Assembly: GCA_937894355.1 (NCBI GenBank)
Contig: CALCRD010000318.1
Span: forward strand, 1-15,150
Source of the DNA: an uncultured Bacillus sp.
Lineage (GTDB): Bacteria; Bacillota; Bacilli; Bacillales; Cytobacillaceae
Reading direction: 5' to 3'
DNA length: 15,150 nucleotides
Each line of letters opens with the position of its first letter. The stretch's first letter is position 1. The translations under genes and the position numbers were made by a program. Shown one piece after another: positions 1 through 5,346 of this stretch. Below the pieces are notes generated by a model. The model saw nothing but the letters and a program-made list of their open reading frames with translations, did not search any database and was not told the DNA's origin.

Positions 1-249
1 AGGAAACAGGAATAGTAAGTAAACAAATTTTGCTGGCAGATTACTCTCCGTCGTATCAACGTTGAATAAAACGTAATAAGGGCTTCCCTTTCGTTTACCG
101 CCAAATCGTCATCAGATTCTTGCTCAAGGGAATCAAGAGAACCGTCCCCGTGTACTTTTTTCATCAAGATATAAGTTGAGTACGTGACGAATGAAACGAA
201 AGCTGAGGGCGTAGTAGGCATAAAATCCATCCGAGCATGAGGCATATTA
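1..249 (-). other. Open frame running off the left edge; possible gene remnant
   Basis: One minus-strand frame has no stop from about position 405 to base 1. Its first ATG is near 249. The part read from about 270 to 160 is aromatic-rich and protein-like (it contains YYPYIDNMPHARMDF). The part from about 155 to 100 is simply the translated REP-like repeat (HGDGSLDSLEQE). I see no ribosome site and recognise no family. It may be the start of a gene lying mostly outside the window, a broken gene overrun by repeats, or chance. Function unknown. Confidence 0.2.
101..155 (+). repeat. REP-like repeat, copy a
   Basis: It ends in GAGAACCGTCCCCGTGTAC (137-155) and is nearly identical to 521-575. Related units end at 1859, 2235, 4544 and 5342, all in the same orientation. 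This resembles the short palindromic repeats linked to REP-associated (Y1/RAYT) transposases, but no such transposase is in the window. Confidence 0.7.
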
Positions 250-280
250 TCGATGTAAGGATAGTAAGTAGTCGTTTTGA

Positions 281-575
281 TTTTTTGGATTGCAGGGGAC
301 AGATGTGGAGTAAGATTAAGTAAAAATGTAAATATTAGTGGCGTAATTTGGTGGTACCTATGTGGGTATATGGGTGGAATCCACTGAAACTCACTTTTAG
401 TTGATTTCTATGGTACATAAAATTAAAAAAAGCTAGCAAAAAGGGTAACATAGGGGGCTTATAAGACACTCGTTTCAATAAAAAGCTAGCAAAAGTAGTA
501 CCGGCTCAGTTACAGCTCCACCAAATCCTCCGCAGATTCTTGCTCAAGGGAATCAAGAGAACCGTCCCCGTGTAC
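281..575 (+). repeat. Composite direct repeat, left copy (flanks the Fic cassette)
   Basis: It starts with a T tract followed by GGATTGCAGGGGACAG and shares a long block with 1867-2080 (GGTGGTACCTATGTGGGTAT, then a region carrying GCTAGC sites). GCTAGC occurs at 432 and 485, exactly 53 bases apart. The repeat ends in a REP-like unit (521-575). The right copy has one extra 53-bp unit and lacks about 10 bases near 390. Confidence 0.8.
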
Positions 576-587
576 TTACTTATTTAT

Positions 588-615
588 TATATTACGTACT
601 ATCATACGTAATATA
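588..615. promoter_or_regulatory. Palindromic operator candidate of the toxin-antitoxin operon
   Basis: Arms 588-598 and 605-615 are a perfect 11-bp inverted repeat (TATATTACGTA / TACGTAATATA) with a 6-base spacer. It lies just upstream of a TATAAT box (621-626) and would cover the -35 region. Phd/YefM-type antitoxins repress their own operons by binding such dyads, so autoregulation here is a reasonable inference. Confidence 0.55.
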
Positions 616-620
616 TTGTG

Positions 621-626
621 TATAAT
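621..626 (+). promoter_or_regulatory. Likely -10 box of the antitoxin-Fic operon
   Basis: A perfect TATAAT lies 33 bases before the GTG start. No good -35 is visible at 17-18 bases; that position is occupied by the palindrome. A strong ribosome site, AAAGGAGG at 643-650, follows. Confidence 0.5.
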
Positions 627-659
627 ATAAGTATTAATATATAAAGGAGGAAAGCGAAA

Positions 660-1034
660 GTGAGTGACTCTTTTATGGATAAACCAACGTTTACGGCTGA
701 TCAGTTAGTTCCTGCTTCCATTGCTGCAAAAAGTTTTGGTTCTTTAAGAAAGAAAGCAAAGAAAGTACCTCAATTTATTACAGAGAATGGTGTAGTTGGA
801 GAAGTACTTTTGGATTACCAATTTTACGAGGAAATTTATGGACGGCTTAGAAAATTAGAACTTTTGGAGGAAAAAAGGAAATCCTGGGAATTTGCTTTGG
901 ATTTAAATCAAATTGACGGACCCTATAAACCAAGTCCTTTATTATCCGATATGATGGAAAAAGAAATACAAGGTAAGATTTCATCTGATGAAATTGCGGA
1001 AAAATTACGACAAGTATACAAACAGGATGAATAA
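660..1034 (+). CDS. Antitoxin with Phd/YefM-like N-terminus and VbhA-like C-terminus
   Basis: This 124-residue protein should neutralise the Fic protein encoded directly downstream. Residues 11-62 read like a Phd/YefM DNA-binding domain (VPASIAAKSFGSL, then VPQFITENGVVGEVLLDY). Residues 75-120 resemble the small VbhA-type Fic inhibitor (ALDLNQIDG, then IQGKISSDEIAEKLRQVY). In class I Fic antitoxins the inhibitory motif is (S/T)xxxE(G/N). By my alignment the matching positions here are L82 and D86-G87, so the motif is degenerate. The start is GTG with AAAGGAGG nine bases upstream. The stop overlaps or nearly touches the Fic start, implying one operon and translational coupling. The upstream palindrome suggests self-repression. 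Identification of the two halves is from recall of the families, not a search. Confidence 0.8.
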   Translation: MSDSFMDKPTFTADQLVPASIAAKSFGSLRKKAKKVPQFITENGVVGEVLLDYQFYEEIYGRLRKLELLEEKRKSWEFALDLNQIDGPYKPSPLLSDMMEKEIQGKISSDEIAEKLRQVYKQDE

Positions 1035-1035
1035 A

Positions 1036-1671
1036 ATGGATGATCCACACGTATATAATGGTTCAAATGTTTTAATCAATACATTAAATATAAAGGATTA
1101 CGACCAATTAGAATTTGTTGAGAAGGAATTTTCCACTGTACGGTTAAAGGATATTGCCAGAGGTCTTCTAACCGAAGGGCTCTACGATGTACAACATTTC
1201 AAGCAATTCCATCGCTATATTTTTGGGGATATTTATCTTTGGGCTGGGGAATTCCGTAAGATAAATATCTTTAAAAATGAAACGGCATTAAATGGATGTC
1301 CTCTAAAATTTATGGATTATGAATCAATCAATTCCCATTTAACTTGGATCTTCTCAAATATGAATAAAACTGAATGGAGCTCTCTGACCGTCGATGAACA
1401 AACCCATCATTTTTCTCATTTTATGTCAGAGATTTGGAGAGCTCATGCCTTTAGAGAAGGGAATACAAGAACGACTATTACCTTCTTAAGTGAGTTTGCG
1501 AAATCCAAGGGATTGAATCTTCAATCCTCTTTATTTGTTAATCATGCAACTTATATGAGAAAAGCGTTAATAGCATCTGTTTTCGAAGACGAATTTTTAG
1601 AAAAGAAACGGAATTATGAGTATCTGGAAAAAATAATAAAGGATGCCATTATTAGAGGGAATAATAATTGA
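1036..1671 (+). CDS. Fic domain protein (AMP transferase-type toxin)
   Basis: Fic enzymes usually transfer AMP from ATP to a hydroxyl of a target protein; in VbhT/FicT-type toxins the targets are DNA gyrase and topoisomerase IV. The 211-residue reading has the catalytic motif HAFREGNTRT (H137 to T146), matching HxFx(D/E)GNxRxx, and the upstream LWAGEFR segment (68-74) of the active-site flap region. No (S/T)xxxE(G/N) inhibitory motif is seen inside the protein, which fits a class I toxin inhibited by a separate antitoxin. I chose ATG 1036, one base after the antitoxin stop, because AGGATG at 1024-1029 can serve as its ribosome site. ATG 1027 (overlapping) and 988 are alternatives. The true target is unknown. 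A terminator follows at 1699-1739. Confidence 0.88.
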   Translation: MDDPHVYNGSNVLINTLNIKDYDQLEFVEKEFSTVRLKDIARGLLTEGLYDVQHFKQFHRYIFGDIYLWAGEFRKINIFKNETALNGCPLKFMDYESINSHLTWIFSNMNKTEWSSLTVDEQTHHFSHFMSEIWRAHAFREGNTRTTITFLSEFAKSKGLNLQSSLFVNHATYMRKALIASVFEDEFLEKKRNYEYLEKIIKDAIIRGNNN

Positions 1672-1698
1672 GGTCCCGTCTGTCTTTAAAAAGTTTGG

Positions 1699-1739
1699 AT
1701 TGCCGAGAATTGGGTACTTTTCTTGGCAGTCTTTTTTTT
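1699..1739 (+). terminator. Terminator of the antitoxin-Fic operon
   Basis: Arms 1699-1709 (ATTGCCGAGAA) and 1720-1730 (TTCTTGGCAGT) pair over 11 positions with G-U pairs. They are followed by a C and eight T residues. Confidence 0.8.
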
Positions 1740-1809
1740 GACAGTAAGCATAAGTTTTTTGGAACTAGATTAGTGTTACCCCTTTTGAATACATAGAAAT
1801 TCAAGCAAA

Positions 1810-1886
1810 GGGACGGATATTTTGCTTCCAAATGAATCAGGAGAACCGTCCCCGTGTACTTCTTGGTTTTTTGGATTGCCGGGGAC
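1810..1886. repeat. REP-like palindromic unit, copy c
   Basis: GGGACGG (1810-1816) pairs with CCGTCCC (1846-1852). The overlapping GTCCCCG (1848-1854) also pairs with CGGGGAC (1880-1886), so two alternative hairpins share one strand. It contains GAGAACCGTCCCCGTGTAC (1841-1859) and abuts the right composite repeat. Confidence 0.6.
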
Positions 1887-2235
1887 AGCGCGGAGTAAGA
1901 CTAAGTAATAAATGTAAAAATTAGTGGTGTAAGTTTGGTGGTACCTATGTGGGTATATGGGTGAAACCCACTTTTAGTTGATTTCTATTGTACATAAAAT
2001 TAAAAAAAGGCTAGCAAAAAGGGTACCATAGAGGGCTTATAGGACAATATTTTCAATAAAAAGCTAGCAAAAGTAGTACCATAGAAGCCTTATAGGAACA
2101 GAAAAATCAATAAAAGCTAGCAAAAGGGGTATGCTATCGAGATTTAAACCAGAGGAGATTTGGCTCCGCTGCCGGCACCACCAAATCGACCTTAGCTTCT
2201 TGTTAAAAGGAATCACGAGAACCGTCCCCATGTAC
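1867..2235 (+). repeat. Composite direct repeat, right copy
   Basis: It matches 281-575 in order and orientation. It includes a GGATTGCCGGGGACAG start, GGTGGTACCTATGTGGGTAT, three 53-bp units with GCTAGC at 2010, 2063 and 2116, and a REP-like end (GAGAACCGTCCCCATGTAC, 2217-2235). The copies differ by point changes, an extra 53-bp unit here, and a short gap near 1965. Confidence 0.8.
2010..2121 (+). repeat. 53-bp tandem repeat with GCTAGC cores
   Basis: GCTAGC occurs at 2010, 2063 and 2116, an exact 53-base period. Units share AAAAGCTAGCAAAAG, then GTACCATAGA and a CTTATAGGA segment. Two units of the same repeat are in the left composite copy (432, 485). Confidence 0.8.
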
Positions 2236-2310
2236 CAACAAAAAAAGCCCTCTCGGACAGTAGTTGCTAACTAGGGGGGTCTATTGTATTACTGTTTAAA
2301 ATCAGGATGA

Positions 2311-2322
2311 AAGTATATACTT
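2311..2322. promoter_or_regulatory. Palindrome overlapping a possible -10 box of the ATPase gene
   Basis: AAGTATATACTT is a perfect 12-bp palindrome that includes TATACT (2316-2321). No convincing -35 is seen at the right spacing. It may be an operator or chance in AT-rich DNA. Confidence 0.3.
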
Positions 2323-2354
2323 GGAGTAAAGAATTATAAGGTGGAGGAATGCAC

Positions 2355-3497
2355 ATGAAAATTAAAGAATTAGAGTTAAAGAATTTTCATGGATTTGATT
2401 CTAGGCATATCAATTTTTCTGACCAATTTACAGTGTTAGTGGGGAATAATGGAACTGGCAAAACTGCGATTTTAGATGGATTAGCAATTGCACTTGGATC
2501 TTTTTTAAGTGGATTTAAGGGCGTTAAGTCTAGGCATATTAGGAAAGATGAGATTTATCAAAAACAATTTATTTTGAATGGTAAGTTGGATATTCAAGAA
2601 CAATATCCTGTGGTAGTGAGTGCAGTAGGCGAATTTCAAAATAAATCAATTTCTTGGTCTCGTGAGATTTATGCTGAACGAGGTGCTACTACATCTAGAA
2701 ATGCTAAAGAATTAATTGAGTATGCATCAATTTTACAAAATGAAGTTAGAGCGGGAAAAGATAGTATTTTACCGATAGTTTCATATTATGGAACTCAAAG
2801 ACTTTGGATGCAAAAAGATGAACGCGCAGCTAAATTAAAACATAATCGGCTTGAGGGATATGAACATTGCTTAGAGCCAACTTCAAATATTAAACATTTT
2901 ATTAATTGGATTGAACATATGACATACATTCAATTACAAGAAGGTAAGGGATTACCTATTCTTCCAGCCGTAATAAAGGCGATAGCCCGTTGCATGAAAG
3001 ATTGGGAGACATTAAGTTATAGTGTTCGTTTAAATGAATTAGTTGTAAAGAAGAATAATGGAGAAATGTTATCCTTCAATCTTTTAAGCGATGGTTATAG
3101 AAGTGTTATAGGTTTAGTAGCAGATTTGGCACACCGTATGGCCATGTTAAATCCCTCTTTGGGTGAGCAGGTTTGTGAATTAACTCCGGGAGTTGTGTTA
3201 ATAGATGAATTAGATTTGCATTTACATCCATCTTGGCAACGTACAATAGTAGAAGATTTAAAAAGAACTTTCCCTAAAGTTCAGTTTATCGCAACATCTC
3301 ACTCACCTTTTATTATTCAATCTCTTGATGAAGGTGAATTACGTAGATTGAAAAAGATAGATGATGATGAATTTGTAGAAAAAGAGAAGTTTGTTAGTCG
3401 TAGTATAGAAGATATCTCCGAATCAGTAATGGGCTTAAAAGATGTACAAAGAAGCGATAAGCTTAATGAGAATGTTACAACAGCGAATGTTATTTAG
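2355..3497 (+). CDS. AAA family ATPase, Septu PtuA-like (COG3950 type), probably C-terminally short
   Basis: A RecF/SMC-fold ATPase of 380 residues. Visible motifs are Walker A GNNGTGKT (30-37), ABC-type signature LLSDGYR (243-249), Walker B VVLIDELD (280-287) followed by LHLHPSWQ, and H-loop ATSHSP (His316). Relatives act with an HNH nuclease in anti-phage Septu and retron-Eco7 systems, or occur alone; here no nuclease gene follows. After SVMGLKDVQRSDKLNENV the protein stops at 380, whereas relatives I recall continue for several dozen residues, so the C-terminus looks truncated or diverged. I chose ATG 2355 because GGAGG (2343-2347) lies seven bases before it; ATG 2349 would be only one base away. 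Codon use is AT-rich and the gene lies among repeats, suggesting acquisition. A defence role is inference. Confidence 0.8.
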   Translation: MKIKELELKNFHGFDSRHINFSDQFTVLVGNNGTGKTAILDGLAIALGSFLSGFKGVKSRHIRKDEIYQKQFILNGKLDIQEQYPVVVSAVGEFQNKSISWSREIYAERGATTSRNAKELIEYASILQNEVRAGKDSILPIVSYYGTQRLWMQKDERAAKLKHNRLEGYEHCLEPTSNIKHFINWIEHMTYIQLQEGKGLPILPAVIKAIARCMKDWETLSYSVRLNELVVKKNNGEMLSFNLLSDGYRSVIGLVADLAHRMAMLNPSLGEQVCELTPGVVLIDELDLHLHPSWQRTIVEDLKRTFPKVQFIATSHSPFIIQSLDEGELRRLKKIDDDEFVEKEKFVSRSIEDISESVMGLKDVQRSDKLNENVTTANVI

Positions 3498-3602
3498 TAG
3501 CTAGACCTCATGGATTAATTTAAGAAAACTGCACTTATTTCTATCATGGTGGACAATATACCCAAAGTTTATCACAATATGATAAATTACAAATAAACGT
3601 TG

Positions 3603-3628
3603 GTCCTTACTGGTGTTCCAGTAAGGAC
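3603..3628. other. Perfect 11-bp hairpin
   Basis: GTCCTTACTGG (3603-3613) and CCAGTAAGGAC (3618-3628) pair perfectly around a TGTT loop. No T tract follows, so it is not an ordinary terminator. Confidence 0.6.
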
Positions 3629-3657
3629 GTTAATTAAACTTGGATATATGTTTCAGG

Positions 3658-3693
3658 AAAAATGCCTCCACTTAACTATGTGGAGGCATTTTT
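3658..3693 (+). terminator. Bidirectional terminator downstream of the ATPase gene
   Basis: Fourteen-base perfect arms (AAAAATGCCTCCAC, 3658-3671, and its complement at 3680-3693) enclose an 8-base loop. A and T tracts at the ends let it work on either strand. Confidence 0.8.
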
Positions 3694-3879
3694 CATTTGC
3701 TTAAAACCTATAGAATGTGGGAAATAACTTTTCCAAGTTTGACTCATTCAGCCTGAATTAGTGGAGGACTTACGATGTATTAATATCGGAAAAGGGTAGA
3801 ATTATGTTAAGAGTGGCGTTACATCGCTTATTGTTAGGCTAGTGTCAGATCCATTATAGGCGTTGCGTAGCGTCTAGCA

Positions 3880-3899
3880 CAAAAAAAGCCCTCTAGGGC
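3880..3899 (-). terminator. Terminator of the small membrane protein gene
   Basis: Read on the minus strand, GCCC/GGGC with a short loop is followed by seven T residues. A degenerate copy of this segment (ACAAAAAAAGCCCTCT) is found at 2238-2253, on the far side of the ATPase gene. Confidence 0.55.
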
Positions 3900-3911
3900 G
3901 TAGTTGAGTGT

Positions 3912-4223
3912 TTAATCTATAGAATAGTCATCTTGATTTTGAGATTTGTAGTGATACATAATGGAAATAATGAAGATAATGGCTGTTAAGCCCCAGGTAA
4001 ATAGGAAGGCCATGTTGAGACTTAGTCGATAGTTCATTCTGATTAGGGATGAAGTTAATTCCCGATAGACTGTATAAAGAACGGGAAAGGACATGCATAA
4101 GAAAACAATTTGCAGAGAAACGAACTTTAATAGCGTCTTATTATAGATTTTGGAAAAAAATAACATAAAACTAAAGAACAGCAAGAGCAGAGACAAGCCA
4201 GTGATCACTACTAAACTATTCAA
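3912..4223 (-). CDS. Small membrane protein of unknown function
   Basis: The 103-residue product has three hydrophobic spans at about residues 4-24, 34-53 and 70-90, separated by short basic loops (KIYNK, RELTSSLIRMNYR), and a polar tail ending KSQNQDDYSID. No family is recognised and there are no catalytic-looking residues. The start is TTG, supported by AAAGGGGGAG (4231-4240) seven bases upstream. A terminator lies just past the stop. It stands alone on the minus strand, between the ATPase region and a repeat-bearing intergenic stretch. It is probably a real gene because of its clear ribosome site and terminator; the function cannot be stated. Confidence 0.6.
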   Translation of the reverse strand: MNSLVVITGLSLLLLFFSFMLFFSKIYNKTLLKFVSLQIVFLCMSFPVLYTVYRELTSSLIRMNYRLSLNMAFLFTWGLTAIIFIISIMYHYKSQNQDDYSID

Positions 4224-4614
4224 AAATGCTCTCCCCCTTTCCTCACACTAATACTATTTCGAGAAAATTTTGAAATATCCTCTAAAAATAGCAAAAAAAT
4301 ATATTAATATTTAGAATTGTGGGATAAATCACCTTTTGAAACAATGCTTCTCGGATTTTAATCATATACTAACACCTAATTTAAATTCTTCTAAAATAAA
4401 GAATGTTATCGTGATGCTAACATCTTGATAAAAAACCCCTGCCATCACTCCGCGAATCTCAGCTAAACCCGGCTCCCTCTCGGGCTCCGCAGAATCGCCA
4501 TCAGGCTCTTGCTGGGAGGAATCAGGAGAACCGCCCCCATGAACCGAAAAATCAATCATAACCAACTTAACAGGCTCGTATATTAAAAGGTAAACACTCA
4601 CTCCATGAAAGAGG
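4224..4614. other. Intergenic region with a REP-like unit
   Basis: An AT-rich part (4250-4350) probably holds the promoter of the minus-strand gene. A diverged REP-like unit ends in GAGAACCGCCCCCATGAAC (4526-4544). The open minus-strand frame here is best explained by this repeat. Confidence 0.5.
4526..4544 (+). repeat. REP-like repeat, copy e (diverged)
   Basis: GAGAACCGCCCCCATGAAC matches the other copies with a few changes. It is preceded by the usual TCTTGCTGGGAGGAATCAG segment. Confidence 0.6.
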
Positions 4615-5034
4615 GTGTACAGCCTTTTGAAACAACGTAATCATTTATATTATCTGACCGTTTTTTTGATCTTGTTAGCAGTGGCTATTCCCACTTTATT
4701 AAAATCCTTCCTAGCTCAGCACCCGTTACGGTTTCTGTACTTGACCATCTTCAGTATTGGCTTGCTGGCAGGATGCTTACGGTACGCGCTGAATATCAAA
4801 AGGAAAGATATGCGTCGGCGACTCACCTTCCAAAAATACGGTATTTTTCTGCTGTTCATCATCGCTTATTTTGTCATCAAAGCAGGAGTAAGAACCTTCT
4901 TTAACTTCCGTGTACCTAACAGCGACTACATAATCATCATCGGCATTTTCGCCCTCGGGCTGTTCATCACCAATTACGGCTTCTATTCTGCCTTTCTATG
5001 GAAAACCAAACCGCGGAAAGGCCCGCCAAAATAG
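4615..5034 (+). CDS. Four-span membrane protein of unknown function
   Basis: Up to 139 residues, with hydrophobic spans at about 13-31, 38-60, 76-92 and 103-127. A basic loop follows span two (KRKDMRRR) and the tail is basic (KTKPRKGPPK). No family is recognised. The GTG at 4615 has no spacing to GAGG at 4611-4614. A TTG at 4627 (LKQRNHLYYL) would lie about 10 bases from that site and may be the real start. An 11-codon frame (ATG 4605, MKEGVQPFETT) overlaps the beginning in another frame and could be a leader. The gene ends directly against a 21-bp repeat array, and a strong terminator lies at 5256-5300. Confidence 0.6.
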   Translation: MYSLLKQRNHLYYLTVFLILLAVAIPTLLKSFLAQHPLRFLYLTIFSIGLLAGCLRYALNIKRKDMRRRLTFQKYGIFLLFIIAYFVIKAGVRTFFNFRVPNSDYIIIIGIFALGLFITNYGFYSAFLWKTKPRKGPPK

Positions 5035-5038
5035 CGTT

Positions 5039-5248
5039 GGCGGATAGGATGCCATATTTGGCGGATAGACAGCGGTATTTGGCGGATAGGATGCCATTTT
5101 TGGCGGATAGACCCCGATATTTGGCGGATAAACAGCCCTGTTTGGCGGATAGACCCTGAAATTACTCTGATAGGCAGCCCATTTCCCCAGATAGATCATG
5201 AAATTTCCCGGAAAGAGTGCGATTTTTCGCGGATAGAAGCTTAAAATC
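5039..5248. repeat. 21-bp tandem repeat array, ten units
   Basis: GGCGGATA recurs at 5039, 5060, 5081, 5102, 5123 and 5144. Four decayed units at 5165, 5186, 5207 and 5228 keep the exact 21-base register. Each unit reads about TTTGGCGGATAGA plus a variable part. Because 21 is a multiple of three, all frames translate as heptad repeats (YPPNxAV in one), so the open frames here are most likely by-products. Confidence 0.9.
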
Positions 5249-5255
5249 AAACAAA

Positions 5256-5300
5256 AGCCGGTCAGAAGGTGTGTCTTTCACCTTCTGGCCGGCTATTTTT
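5256..5300. terminator. Strong bidirectional terminator between convergent genes
   Basis: Sixteen-base arms (5256-5271 and 5279-5294, AGCCGGTCAGAAGGTG and its near-complement with one G-U pair) are followed by ATTTTT on the plus strand and TTTTGTTTGATTTT on the minus strand. It serves the membrane protein gene and the LysM-NlpC/P60 gene. Confidence 0.85.
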
Positions 5301-5310
5301 CTCAGTTTCT

Positions 5311-5342
5311 TGCTGCGAGGACACGAGAACCGTCCCTGTGAC
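5311..5342 (+). repeat. REP-like repeat, copy f
   Basis: TGCTGCGAGGACACGAGAAC followed by CGTCCCTGTGAC; GGACACGAG resembles the classic arm of this repeat. It lies within the 3' untranslated end of the wall hydrolase gene, before its terminator. Confidence 0.6.
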
Positions 5343-5346
5343 ACCT

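Larger units (their letters stand above)
1..587. other. Repeat-rich region without a confident gene
   Basis: It holds two near-identical REP-like units (101-155 and 521-575), the left copy of the composite repeat (281-575) and about 120 bases (162-280) that have no counterpart beside the right copy. Apart from the weak minus-strand open frame at the edge, I see no gene. Confidence 0.6.
1740..2348. other. Repeat-filled intergenic region before the ATPase gene
   Basis: No gene is seen. The region holds a REP-like unit (1810-1886), the right composite repeat (1867-2235), a degenerate terminator-like remnant (2238-2256) and the likely promoter zone of the ATPase gene. Confidence 0.6.
3498..3877. 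other. Gene-free region after the ATPase gene
   Basis: It contains two hairpins (3603-3628 and 3658-3693). Otherwise I see only tiny open frames, such as a 12-codon one at 3803, and no recognisable HNH nuclease remnant. Confidence 0.5.

Noticed and set aside
2235..2348. Functional minus-strand terminator at 2238-2256
   Set aside because: The T tract is present but the stem is broken and no minus-strand gene lies upstream of it.
4362..4601. 79-residue minus-strand open frame
   Set aside because: Much of it (VHGGGSPDSSQQEPDGD) is the REP-like repeat in translation, the same as at the left edge; no good ribosome site.
5039..5248. CRISPR array
   Set aside because: The period is 21 bases with no unique spacers of normal length and no cas genes nearby.
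4996..5250. 84-residue minus-strand frame with YPPN heptads
   Set aside because: It is the 21-bp tandem repeat read in frame; other frames give equally regular heptads, and there is no ribosome site.
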